Shown here: piece by piece, positions 36,301 to 46,608 of the stretch
Layout: every line of letters starts with the position of its first letter
How positions within the stretch are numbered: position 1 is the stretch's first letter
Origin: Orobanche coerulescens
Lineage: Eukaryota; Streptophyta; Magnoliopsida; Lamiales; Orobanchaceae
DNA length: 64,000 nucleotides
Assembly: GCA_033398695.1 (NCBI GenBank)
Contig: CM065801.1
Coordinates: 9,300,001 to 9,364,000, forward strand
Reading direction: 5' to 3'
Position numbers and translations under genes: made by a program
Notes under the pieces: model-generated
What the model saw: the letters and a program-made list of their open reading frames with translations, nothing else
What the model was told of the DNA's origin: nothing
Databases searched by the model: none

Positions 36301-36924
36301 TAGCCTCATGTATGTCAAAAAGCGCAAACACATAAAAAAGCTAACAAAAATAATCAAAATCTATACTGCAAGGAGTTAAGAAAAAATTAAAAAAATTATA
36401 GAGCATCCAAATACCAGGTTGGAATACACAGCAATATTGGTGGTTTATACCCATGCAATTTAAATGCAACAAATGTTTTTTTTTTATATTCTATTCGCAG
36501 ATTGTGTATTTGCCAGCTCACTTTTGGTGGTTCATTTAATCTGCAACTTTAAAGACAATAAAAATTAGTCTTTACATTTACATCATCTTTTTTCAACAGC
36601 TATAAATGTCCGGTTGAACTTCAAATCTGCATTGATATCATCTTTAAATCTTCCCATTGCACCCAAGTGTTGCGGCATTGTCTTCTCATATGGAAGATCA
36701 GTTATGTATATACGTTAACTTTCTAAATTAATAAATTATTAATTTATTGATTATATAATATCTCTCTAATTAATAAAATTCTCCGGTCCCAACAATATTA
36801 ATTTATAGAGGTTTTACTGTAGTTACAAAAATTAATTATTCCCTTGTTAAGACTATGTCTCACACGCTTCTTCGATTTTATATGATTGTAGGGTGATATA
36901 AAAAAAGCTTTGGGTGAAACTTGA
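30089..36924 (+). CDS. GPX5: Glutathione peroxidase, GPX4/GPX5 type (complete)
   Basis: Six exons: 30089-30142, 30290-30366, 30450-30511, 33446-33564, 35758-35925, 36892-36924, giving 170 residues, the normal length for non-plastid plant GPX. It reduces hydroperoxides using thioredoxin (family knowledge). Peroxidatic Cys44 sits in NVASKCGFTDSNY, split across the exon 2/3 junction, and is encoded by TGT, so it is not selenocysteine. Gln79 or Gln75 region (FPCNQF), Trp133-Asn134 (KWNFTKF) and the resolving Cys92 ([10 protein letters not shown]) are present. The N-terminus MGASSSV fits the N-myristoylation pattern (Gly2, Ser6), as in the membrane-anchored GPX4/GPX5 of Arabidopsis, and there is no plastid or mitochondrial presequence. 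Introns 3, 4 and 5 are swollen by transposons. An LTR retrotransposon ends 119-123 bp upstream of the start codon. Whether it is GPX4 or GPX5 is not resolved. Confidence 0.93.
30719..31446 (+). repeat. 5' LTR of the copia element, interrupted
   Basis: Without the inserted 287 bp (30899-31185) it would be about 441 bp, matching the 439-bp 3' LTR. Confidence 0.8.
30899..31185 (-). mobile_element. Cassandra-like TRIM LTR with 5S-rRNA-like segment
   Basis: On the - strand the segment reads CGAAGTTAGGCGTG..GATGAGTGACCTCATGGGAAGT, which aligns with the 3' half of plant 5S rRNA. Further on come GCCCAAAGCGGACATATCAT and the end GGGATGTGACA. The 5S-like domain plus AAAGCGGACA..GGGATGTGACA is diagnostic of Cassandra TRIM LTRs. 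On the + strand it begins TGTCACATCCC and ends TTGTCA. It is absent from the partner copia LTR at 32919-33357, so it inserted after the copia element. It is a solo LTR; a clean 5-bp duplication could not be fixed. Confidence 0.8.
31690..32545 (+). pseudogene. Ty1/copia gag remnant with CCHC knuckle
   Basis: [20 protein letters not shown] (from 31692) is a Tnt1-type copia gag start. The start region is duplicated in tandem (about 31680-31760 and 31775-31880). Further fragments are split by stops and frameshifts. [14 protein letters not shown] at about 32491 is the zinc knuckle. After it the frame ends and no pol follows. Confidence 0.75.
32919..33357 (+). repeat. 3' LTR of the copia element
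   Basis: A 439-bp repeat of the 5' LTR, starting TGTTGAGAATTGGG and ending AATTCCCAACA, followed by a (TA)n tract (33358-33389). Confidence 0.85.
34466..35446. mobile_element. Probable hAT-like MITE in GPX intron 4
   Basis: The left end CAATGTTTGAAAAGGCG and the right end (inward) CAGTGTTTTCAGTTGCG are imperfect inverted repeats. The left subterminal zone repeats GAGGCGTAAGC and the right has AAAGGCG/GCGC units, the same layout as the elements at 2143 and 6975. The target duplication is not clear. The central region has open frames only in low-complexity sequence. Confidence 0.45.
36036..36821. mobile_element. Outer MITE in the last GPX intron, interrupted
   Basis: The left end ATAAAACCTCCATAAAATAA matches the reverse complement of the right end, ACAGTAAAACCTCTATAAAT. 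GGTCCCAA also occurs subterminally on both sides. It is split by an inner element at 36194-36693. Confidence 0.6.
36194..36693. mobile_element. Inner MITE with ~70-bp terminal inverted repeats
   Basis: The first about 70 bp (CCATACGAGAAGACAACGCC..) and the reverse complement of the last about 70 bp (CCATATGAGAAGACAATGCC..) differ at only a few bases. The element is 500 bp with no ORF. Flanks AGGTCCAGT and AAGATCAGT may be a worn 9-bp duplication, which would suit a Mutator-like origin. It lies inside the outer MITE. Confidence 0.7.
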
Positions 36925-37530
36925 AAGAACTGTATCCAATTCTGTTATTAAATATAGAAATCATGAAGTTAAACTTGATCTACATTATCTATCTTTGAAG
37001 AAGGTACCGTAGAATGCCGCAAAACTAAGATGTGTGTATTCTTGTTACTCGTTCTGTTGAATGCATGTGTTACTTGGTACTTTTGGTCTTTTTGATATGA
37101 CACACATAAAAACATGGTTTGTATTGTATATTCTCTACTATTTTTCTGGTTTTTCTTTTCTTTTATTTTAATTTGTGGTAACTACCGAATCACTTCTGTT
37201 GTTGTTTTGTCACTATCATCACTTCACCAAGTGAATCCGCATGGGAACGTACTAGTACCGTAAAAGGCCAATTAATATGTTATGAACCGAGTCCATGATG
37301 CAACAGGTCATGACGATGAATGCACAAGAGATGGGTCATGAAAGTCAACTTTGTAACTCATCATCTTTTGTATATTCACCTTGCTTCAACTTACATTTTA
37401 TCTCACGTGTTATGAACATGAGGTGAATAGCGGATTACCCCACTGTGGATTACCCCACCGTGTTTTAAGAAGTGGGCTGTTTTATCCGTCTATATCTCAT
37501 GTTATCCACATGTGTAAATAAAAATAGGTT
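36925..37530 (+). other. 3' flank of GPX, non-coding
   Basis: 3' UTR and intergenic sequence up to the next retrotransposon. A short duplication of GGATTACCCCAC lies at about 37430-37460. No gene seen. Confidence 0.5.
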
Positions 37531-37535
37531 GATGA

Positions 37536-39489
37536 TGTAACAACACGACGATCAGAGCATATTACAGCGTCGTGGATCCCACCCCTTGGAATCCACCAGG
37601 CTAACACACAAACTCGACATGACAATAGTGATATACATCATCAACGAACAGATAATTTCTCAATCCACGACATAATAAATAAGTAGATCGGACTCAACAG
37701 TGCAATACAACATCAACCAAAACCCAAATTGGGTACACAACATTCACAAGGTTCCAAAAGGAATAAGTACTCGAGTACTTAAGCAACGACTTGATTAATA
37801 AAAATTAAAAGACATGACCACAATGAACGACCATTTGAACAGATTCACTCCTGCCCATCATCCTCGTACTGCCCGCACGCTCGTTCGCCTCCAAGACCTG
37901 AACCTGAAATACAAAAGTATTTCCCCCATTTAAAGGGTTAGCGACAACTGCTAGTGCAAATACAATTTATTTGAACTATTATTCTAATCAGATGAAATAT
38001 GAGCCAAAAATCATTTTAGAAAATATTTATATTCTGAAATATTACGGTGCACGAGCACAAAACACATTTCTCCAACAAAACATTTCAAAGGTTAACCGTT
38101 GGTACGAGACTCACGGCCACCGTACCCCGCAGAGGCCCCGTCGGACCATCCCTGGGTGGTTAACCCCAGTTTGTGATACGCACACACACGACACTACGTA
38201 TATCCAGAGGCCCCGTCGGACCGTCCATGGGTGAACATACACATACACGTCCACAACATACACGGAAGCCATAATCCAAATACTAGAATATGCAAACAAA
38301 CGTAAAATACTTGCCTTTGAGACATCTTCGACGAAACGGGAACGAACAAGGACTACGAATGACCCGGAGGGAACACGACCGTTCCTAAATGAGAGATTAA
38401 CACAACTTAGTCCTAAATGATAACAATAATCGAACGAAATATGCCCACAACCTCGATTACAAGCTATAACAACATACATACAATCGATACGGGCGAGGGT
38501 TTTCACAAAACCTCCCCGAATTAACAATCCACAGAATAAACACGATGGAATCGGATTGGGAATCACCCAATAACAATAATCGATAAGGAATATTACAACA
38601 TAACCGAACAATTCGAATTTAACATGACAATTCCCGAAAATCCCCCAAAATTGATAAAGTTAGGGTTCTAGACGAAAATACCTTGAATTCGGACGGAGGA
38701 AGATGATTACGTTGATGATGATATGCTCTTACGATCTCACGGTGATGAAGGATGAAGAATACACGGATGGGAAGTGGTGAAATTCGCTCTAGACGAAACC
38801 CTTGCGTCGCCCGTCGAAAACAAGAAGGAAAAGAAATGAGGTCTTTAGACCTCTGCCCGCTGTTTTAAAATAGCGGGTTGTTACGGCCGTAACAGGGGTT
38901 GCTTACGGCCGTAACATGGCCAACTTACAGCCGTAACTTCTGGGTGTTACGACCGTAACACCCTTCTGGACAGCAGTCTCTGTTCCCTGTTGTTGTTCGA
39001 ACCGTCCCGAACGATCTTGAAACCCGAACCTGCTATCAATCCGAATATAAGGTCACGAAGTATTCCCGATGACGAATTTAAGCACTAAAAGGAAACACAA
39101 TTCCGACTTCCCGAAGGTTCGGAATTCGACGACAGAAACAAATTTCCCTTAAGTTATAGGAAATTACAAAACGGCTCAAACGTTCGAAAATCATGATACG
39201 ACGTCGGATTAACAAACCGACACTCACAACACGAACAACTCAACCATACGAATTCATGTAAACAAAGAAACAACGAAATTGAATGAGTTTTACGAGAATC
39301 GAATGTACATATGACAAGATCATAACATAAGGCAAAAATCACGTAAAAACACATTTGAAACTCCACTAAATAGAAAAACACCAAGAACAAAATAGATTCA
39401 AAACGTCGAAACGGTTACAAACGAGTCGATAAAAATAGATATGCGACAAAAATAGAAATTGCTAAAAGTGGAAAGGTACGAATATTACA
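37536..39489 (-). repeat. 3' LTR of the chromovirus (left copy)
   Basis: 1954 bp. Contains palindromes TTACGGCCGTAA at 38881-38892 and 38903-38914, with one-mismatch copies at 38925-38936 and 38947-38958. Open frames of 87 and 166 residues recur in the other LTR and have no known domain. Confidence 0.9.
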
Positions 39490-39524
39490 TTCTCCCCCTC
39501 TAAAAAGAAGTTTCGTCCCGAAAC

Positions 39525-42500
39525 TTAAGAATAAAAAAGCTCGGGGTGTCTCGCACGCATATCCTCCTCCAATTCCCACGTTTCTTCTTCCACTCCATGC
39601 CTCGACCATTGCACTTTAACCAAGAGAATGGTTTTGTGCCTTAACTGTTTGTCCCGACGTTCCAAAATCCTCACCGGCCTCTCCTCAAACGTAACGTTCT
39701 TCTCGATTTCCACGTCCCCAAAGTCAATAACATGAGTCGGGTCCGGAACATACTTCCTCAACTGAGAAACGTGAAATACACTATGAACATGACTCAACGA
39801 TGGGGGTAATGCCAAACGGTAAGCTAACTCGCCAACTCTCTCTAATATCTCGAAAGGTCCAATATACCTTGGACTAAACTTCCCCTTTTTCCCAAAACGG
39901 AAAACTCCCTTCGACGGAGACACTCTCAACAAAACATGATCCCCTACCTCAAACTCCAAGGGTCGACACCTAACATCCGCATAAAACTTTTGTCGACTCT
40001 GAGCCGCCAACATCCTCTCTCGAATCAACTCAACTTTCTTCCTCGTCTCCAACACAAGATCCGGCTCGGTGCCAACTAAATCGGACGGCTCGTCCCAACA
40101 TATCAGTGATCGACACCGTCGGCCATAAAGCGCCTCATACGGTGCCATCTTAATCGACGCATGCCAGTTATTATTATAAGTAAACTCGATCAGGTCCAGA
40201 TGCTCCTCCCAATCGCTACTCCAATCTAGCACACACGCGCGCAGTATATCCTCGAACGTCTGAATGGTACGCTCGGACTGCCCGTCAGTTTGAGGATGGA
40301 AAAATGTACTCAAACGCAAACGTGTCCCCAACGCCTTATGTATCGCCTGCCAAAAATGCGATACAAACCGGCCATCTTTGTCCGAAATAATAGTCTTCGG
40401 CGTACCATGAAGTCTCACGATCTGCGCGATAAAAATACGAGCCAATTTTTCTGGACCCCAAGTGTCCTTGATGCCCAGAAAATGTGCCGACTTAGTCAGT
40501 CGGTCCACGATCACCCACACCATATTCATTCCGGTCTTCGTCCTCGGCAAATTCGTAACAAAATCCATAGAGATATGTTCCCACTTCCATTCCGAGATAG
40601 GAAGTGGTTTCAACAACCCGGCTGGTCGCTGATGCTCGATTTTGACCTGCTGACAAGCCAAATACTTAGCCACAAACTGTACTACCTCATTCTTCATGTC
40701 ATTCCACTAGAAACTCTTCCTCAGATCCTTATACATTTTACTCGAGCCCGGATGGACTGAGTAAGGTGACGCATGAGCCTCTCGCATAATACCCTGTCTC
40801 AATTCCATGTCGTTCGGAACACACAGCCGATCTTGGAATCTCAACACACCATCCTCATGAATCACGAATCCCGGGGCTTTCCCCTTCATCACATTCTCGC
40901 GGAGCTGAATAAACATCGGATCTTCCAACTGTCTCGATTTAATGTCGTCGACCATAGACGAAGAGATCTCAAGAGTGCGCAACTGCCCGGCACTCCCTGG
41001 TAGCACAACCTCCACACCCAACCCCATCAACTCTCGCTGGAGCCCTGACTGGGCCGTGAGTAACTCAAGTGCCCGAAGCGATACCGATTTCCGACTCAAG
41101 GCATCTGCCACCACATTTGCCTTGCCCGGATGATAAAGGATTTCAAGATTGTAATCCTTAATTAACTCCAACCACCTTCTCTGTCTCATATTCAGTTCTT
41201 TCTGCATGAAAATATACTTCAGGCTCTTGTGATCGGTGAAAATCTGACACGACGAGCCATACAAGTAATGTCGCCCAGTCTTCAACGCAAACACAACTGC
41301 GGCCAACTCAAGATCGTGGGTAGGGTAATTCAACTCGTACGGTTTCAACTAACGGGAAGCATAGGCAATCGTCTTCCCATGCTGCATGAGTACACATCCA
41401 AGCCCTTGGCCTGAAGCGTCGCTATAAACTGAGAAACCCTCATTACGACTCGGTAAAGCCAAGACGGGAGCGGTCGTCAACCGCTTCTTCAACTCCTCGA
41501 AACTCTTCTGCCTCTCGTCAGTCCACACAAACTTCTCTGACTTCTGCAACAACTGAGTAAGCGGTCGAGCGAGCTTAGAGAACCCCTCGACAAACCTACG
41601 ATAATATCCAGCCAAACCCAGAAAACTACGGACCTCCTTCATGTTCTTGGGCGGAGCCAAATCCAACACTGCCTCTATCTTGTGTGGGTCCACAGGAACA
41701 CTCTCGGCCGAGATTACGTGGTCGAGAAACATAACCTCCCGCAACTAAAACTCACACTTTGAGAACTTCGCATAAAGGCGCTGAGTTCTCAAGATTCCCA
41801 ACACGATATGCAAATGACGTGCATGCTCCTCCTCGCTCCTCGAGTAAATCAGAATATCGTCGATAAAGACGACTACACACTTATCGAGATATTCGATAAA
41901 GACCTTGTTCATTAACTGCATGAACACTGCTGGGGCGTTGGTTAGCCCGAACGGCATAATCACAAACTCGTAATGGCCGTATCTCGTCCAAAAGGCCGTT
42001 TTCGGAATATCGGAATCCTTCACTCGGAGCTGGTAATACCTCGATCTCAAATCAATCTTCGAAAACACGGTTGCCCCTTGCAATTGGTCAAACAAGTCAT
42101 CAATCCTCGGGAGCGGATACTTGTTTTTAATAGTCACTTTGTTTCGATAGTCGATACATAGACGAAGTGACCCATCCTTCTTCTTTACAAACAAGACCGG
42201 TGCGCCCCAAGGTGAAGCGCTCGGTCGAATATAACCAATGTCTAGCAACTCTCCCAACTATTTCTTCAACTCAAGCATATCGGCAGGCGCCATGCGGTAC
42301 GGCGTCATCGAAATTGGAGCCGCACCCGGCTCTAAATCGACAGTGAACTCAACCTCACGGTCTGGTGGCAAACCCGGTAACTCATCTGGAAAGACGTCAG
42401 GATACTCACTCACTACCGGAATAGACGAGAGCTCGACTCCTCCTTCTTCCGATCTCAAAGCATAACACCAGTAACCAGTGCAACCTCCTCGAAGAAGTCT

Positions 42501-42842
42501 CACCGCTTTCATAGCGTTGATCAGAAATCTCTGACTACTCCGCTTACGTCCCACAAAGGAATGCTCGGTACCGTCAAAGGCTAACATCGAAATGGTTCTC
42601 GCTCTATAATTCATGATCGCTCCATGTCGATCTAGCCAATCCTCACCAAGAATCAGATCCTTATCCTTAATGTCTACCGCAATTAGATTAGACGCCCAAT
42701 CCCTCCCCGCGATACTCACCGGAAAATCTCTAATCTCACGATCCCCCACGATACTATCTCCACTAGGCAGTTTAACAACAAACGGTTCACATGCAACTAG
42801 ACAATCAATATGCAGACGACACACACAAACTCGACATGACAA
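39525..42842 (-). pseudogene. Chromovirus pol: protease, RT, RNase H, integrase, chromodomain
   Basis: One continuous reading frame of 1106 codons broken only by four TAG codons, at 42258-42260, 41745-41747, 41349-41351 and 40707-40709. Protease C-terminal part (DLILGEDWLDRHGA) about 42820-42480. Reverse transcriptase 42300-41600, with the catalytic box [11 protein letters not shown]. RNase H about 41480-41070 ([11 protein letters not shown] to [10 protein letters not shown]). Integrase 40790-39900 with MDFVTNLPR, ISDKDGRFVSHF and HPQTDGQSERT supplying the D,D,E residues. The zinc-binding region reads KYLACQQVK, so one of its Cys ligands appears lost. The C-terminus has a GPF region (FSPRYIGPFEIL) and a chromodomain (VQWSRHGVEEETWELEED), which in this family directs integration to heterochromatin. 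Not functional as it stands. Confidence 0.93.
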
Positions 42843-44667
42843 TAGTGATATACATTATCAACAAACAGACAATTTCTCAATCCACGACATATAAATAGGT
42901 AGACCGGACTCAACAGTGCAATACAACATCAACCAAAACCCAAATCGGGTACACAACATTCACAAGGTTCCAAAAGAAATAAGTACTCGAGTACTGAAGC
43001 AACGACTTGATTAATAAAAATTAAAAGACATGACCACAACGAACGACCATTTGAACAGATTCACTCCTACCCATCATCCTCGTACTGCCCGCATGCTCGT
43101 TTGCATCCAAGACTTGAACCTGAAATACAAAAGTATTTCCCCCATTTAAAGAGTTAGCGACAACTGCTAGTGCAAGTACAATCCATTTGAACTACCATTC
43201 TAATCAGATGAAATATGAGCTAAAAATCATTTTAGAAAACATTTATATTCCGGAATATTACGGTGCACAAGCACAAAACACATTTCCCCAACAAAACATT
43301 TCGAAGGTTAACCGTTGGTATGAGACTCACGGCCACCGTACCCCGCAGAGGCCCCGTCGGACCATCCCTGGGTGGTTAACCCCAGTTTGTGATACGCACA
43401 CACACGACACTACGTATATCCAGAGGGCCCCTCGGACTGTCCCTGGGTGAACATACACATCCACGTCCACAACATACACGGAAGCCATAATCCAAATACT
43501 AGAATATGCAAACAAACGTAAAGTACTTGCCTTTGAGACATCTTCGACGAAACGGGAACGGACAACGACTACGAATGACCCGGAGGGAACACGACCGTTC
43601 CTAAACGAGAGATTAACACAACTCAGTCCTAAATGATAACAATAATCGAACGGAATACACCCACAACCCCGATTACAAGCTATAACAACATACGTACGAT
43701 CGATACGGGCGAGGGTTTTCACAAAACCTCCCCGAATTAACAATCCACGGATTAAACACGACGGAATTGGATTGGGAATCACCCAGTAACAATAATCGAT
43801 AAGGAATATTACAACATAACCAAACAATTCGAGTTTAACATGACAATTCCCGAAAACCCCCCAAAATTGATGAAGTTAGGGTTCTAGACGAAAATACCTT
43901 GAATTCGGACGGAGGAAGATGATTACGTTGATGATGAAGGATGAAGAATACACGGATGGGAAGTGGTGAAATTCGCTCTAGACGAAACCCTTGTATCGCC
44001 CGTCGAAAACAAGAAGGAAAAGAAATGAGGTCTTTAGACCTCTGCCCGCTGTTTTAAAACAGCGGGCTGTTACGGCCGTAACAAGGGTTACTTACGGCCG
44101 TAACATGGCCAACTTACGGTCGTAACTTCTGGGTGTTACGGCCGTAACACCCTTCTGGACAGCAGTCTGTGTTCCATGCTGTTGTCCGAACCGTCCCGAA
44201 CGATCCTGAAACTCGAACCTGCTATCAATCCGAATATAAGGTCACGAAGTATTCCTGATGACGAATCTAAGCGCTCAAAGGAAACACAATTCCGACTTCC
44301 CGAATCGACGACGGAAGTAAATTTTCTTTAAGTTATAGGAAATTACAAAACGGCCCAAACGTCGAAAATCACGATACGACGTCGGATTAACAAACCAGAA
44401 CTCACAACACGAACAACTCAACCATACGAACTCATGTAAACAAAGAAACAACGAAATCGAACGAGTTTTACGAGAATCGAACGTACATATGACAAGATCA
44501 TAACATAAGGCAAAAATTACGTAAAAACACATTCGAAACTCCACTAAATGGAAAAACACAAAGAACAAAATAGATTTAAAACGTCTAAACGGTTACAAGC
44601 GAGTCGATAAAAATAGACATGCGACAAAAATAGAAATTGCTAAAAGTGGAAAGGTACGGATATTACA
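42826..44667 (-). repeat. 5' LTR of the chromovirus (right copy, truncated)
   Basis: 1842 bp, matching the left LTR from ACACACAAACTCGACATGAC onward. The last about 95 bp of the LTR (element orientation) are missing and the sequence runs straight into protease at an ACACACA microhomology. Palindromes TTACGGCCGTAA at 44070-44081, 44092-44103 and 44136-44147, plus a one-mismatch copy at 44114-44125. A perfect 24-bp palindrome centred on TTTTAAAA lies at 44044-44067. Confidence 0.88.
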
Positions 44668-44669
44668 GA

Positions 44670-44862
44670 TGATCCCCATGTGTAGATTAAATAGGTATAT
44701 TACCCATGTTTGTTCTAAAAAGTTGCAAATTATCCCTTGTGTTTTATCCAGACGGGTGCACATCACTCCCTTATACACAAGTCGATAGAGGGGGTGTAAT
44801 GTAACTTTTTGAAAACATGAGGAGATAATGTGCTTATTTAATTTACACATGGGGCAATTAGT
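44670..44862. mobile_element. Short MITE next to the chromovirus
   Basis: CCCCATGTGTAGATTAAATA on the left pairs with the reverse complement of TTATTTAATTTACACATGGG on the right. Roughly 190 bp, no ORF. The chromovirus inserted at or within a few bases of its left end. Confidence 0.6.
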
Positions 44863-44934
44863 TGCCATATGTTCTCATTGTAAGGACCCGTTCATATTTG
44901 AACCAATCCAAATATATATATATATATATATATA

Positions 44935-45274
44935 GTGTAACTTTATTTTCAGAAGTCTATTAAGTGCGAGAACTGCGAGAACCACCTTTTGTGCTCCCAA
45001 TAATACATAATGTACATCATGTCAATGCATACAACCCCTACTGATCATAACCCCTACTATATAGTAGGGGTTATATATATAGTAGGGGTTATCATCAGTA
45101 GGGGCTATTATAGTAGGGGTTATCATCAGTAGGGGTTATCTCCCGTAAGAAAAATTGTATTTTACTATAATACCCTTTTAAATTAATAATATTTTTTAAT
45201 ATTTAAAAAAATCTCATTGGTTTAGAGGAGTTCTCGCAGTTGTCGCACTTAAGAGAGTTCTGAAAATAAAGCTT

Positions 45275-45276
<2 letters not shown>
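44935..45276. mobile_element. MITE with ~45-bp TIRs and AGTAGGGGTTAT repeats
   Basis: The left end (ACTTTATTTTCAGAAGTCTA, then TTAAGTGCGAGAACTGCGAGAA) and the inverted right end (GCTTTATTTTCAGAACTCTC, then TTAAGTGCGACAACTGCGAGAA) match over about 45 bp. Both sides abut (TA)n runs, so the target duplication is hidden. The centre (45040-45140) holds direct and inverted copies of AGTAGGGGTTAT. Confidence 0.75.
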
Positions 45277-45311
<35 letters not shown>

Positions 45312-45312
45312 C
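45277..45312. repeat. (TA)n microsatellite
   Basis: Uninterrupted TA repeat between the MITE and the Helitron-like terminus. Confidence 0.85.
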
Positions 45313-45313
45313 A

Positions 45314-45345
45314 CTAGGTGGGACACCGTGCAATACACGGTGGTG
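45314..45345 (-). mobile_element. Helitron-like 3' terminus (hairpin plus CTAG|T)
   Basis: Read on the - strand: CACCGTG, loop TATTG, CACGGTG, then TCCCAC and CTAG followed by T. Plant Helitrons end with a short GC-rich hairpin a few bases before CTRR and insert between A and T, so this fits, although the hairpin-to-end spacing is on the short side. The body would extend to higher coordinates. A 5' TC end was not identified and no Rep/helicase was seen, so any element would be non-autonomous. Confidence 0.45.
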
Positions 45346-46608
45346 CCCATATTCTAATCTAGATATAGGAGCAGAAAAAATAATCAAAAAATTTAGATAA
45401 TTTGTCGCAGACAGAACCACACATTTTCTGACATAAAATCGAGAGCACACAAACAACATACAAAACAACATACAGTATGTCAAGGCCAGAGATGTAGGTA
45501 ATCCAAAAGCACATAACCAACCACACACTTGGCAGAAATGAAGTTAAAGAAACACGACAATAGTAACGAAATGGGGAAAAACATTTGAAGAATCAGCACA
45601 AACATTCTAGCAACATGTTCTACCCAAATTTGAAGTAGGAACGAACAGCAGTAATTCTGGAAATTCCAAAGAATAAAGTAAGAAAGCTCAGATTTCGAAT
45701 CTTGAATTCGCAAATCACCAAGAAAACAACCAGCACCTTTTTCTCGAATTATAAAACATCACACCTCGACAAATTTCCACAGAGTATTGTAAACAAAATA
45801 TAAAAATCGAGGCACTCCAAACCCGGGAGTACGAATCCAAAAAATACAAATAAAAGCTGTAAAAATCATAGGATAACTCGTGCAATGCAGTTTCAGGGAA
45901 CGACGAACTGAATGGCAAATTTATGAAGCAAGAAGGGCATAAATGGGAGACAAACAAACCTTGAAAATGCAGAGAAATGTGGCATACAGTCTCTGGAATG
46001 CAGAGAAATATGAGAGCCAACTGTTTAACTACGGAAAATAAAATGTATCACTCGATTAGCACAGCCATATTCGTTTTTATAGTGAGAACTGGCATTGAAC
46101 CACAAAAAAATAAAACAGGAGTAATACATATATTACAAAAAACATTCCTTTAATATTGTATATGATCACAACAATATGTAAATGAATGAAAGTGGGCTAG
46201 ATATTCATTCTCTATTAGCCTCGAAAACACACGACAAAAATTAAACAGTTAGTGACAGCAAGAAATAAACACCGTAAAAAAGAAACAATAGAATTCTGCC
46301 TAAATAATATTGATATTAAATCAAACTAAAACCATAATATAGAATCCTGCCTAAATAAAATTCGGAAACACAAAAATGTACCTGAACAACAATAAATTAA
46401 TCTAAAAATAAATGATAAACTTCCACACAAAAAAACATCAATTTCAAATAACATGAGTGTTCGGGAATGCATTCCATATTTCAATCAATTCTACACGTGA
46501 ACTGATCAGGATACAATTTCTTTCTGAAACACCTACAAAATACAGTTTTAGCAATAACTCAGAACAAAACATGACAGAAACAAACACCACATATTTAATC
46601 CCAGAATG
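45346..46608. other. No gene recognised
   Basis: AT-rich sequence with only short unassigned open frames on the - strand. It is the left part of the 45.3-59.6 kb mosaic, interrupted at 46609 by a solo LTR. Confidence 0.5.

Larger units (their letters stand above)
37536..44667 (-). mobile_element. Ty3/gypsy chromovirus (Tekay/Del-like), gag deleted
   Basis: Flanked by a perfect duplication GATGA (37531-37535 and 44668-44672). In element orientation the 5' LTR is on the right (about 42826-44667) and the 3' LTR on the left (37536-39489). The LTR begins TGTAATATTCG or TGTAATATCCG and ends GTGTTGTTACA. The polypurine tract AGAGGGGGAGA lies next to the left LTR (39490-39502). Between the LTRs only pol remains: protease directly abuts the truncated 5' LTR, so the LTR end, primer-binding site, gag and the protease start are deleted. 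Chromodomain at the end of pol. Confidence 0.93.

Noticed and set aside
38111..38611. 166-residue open frame on the - strand, repeated at 43327-43827
   Set aside because: It is conserved only because the two LTRs are copies; no domain, and it lies across promoter-array sequence.
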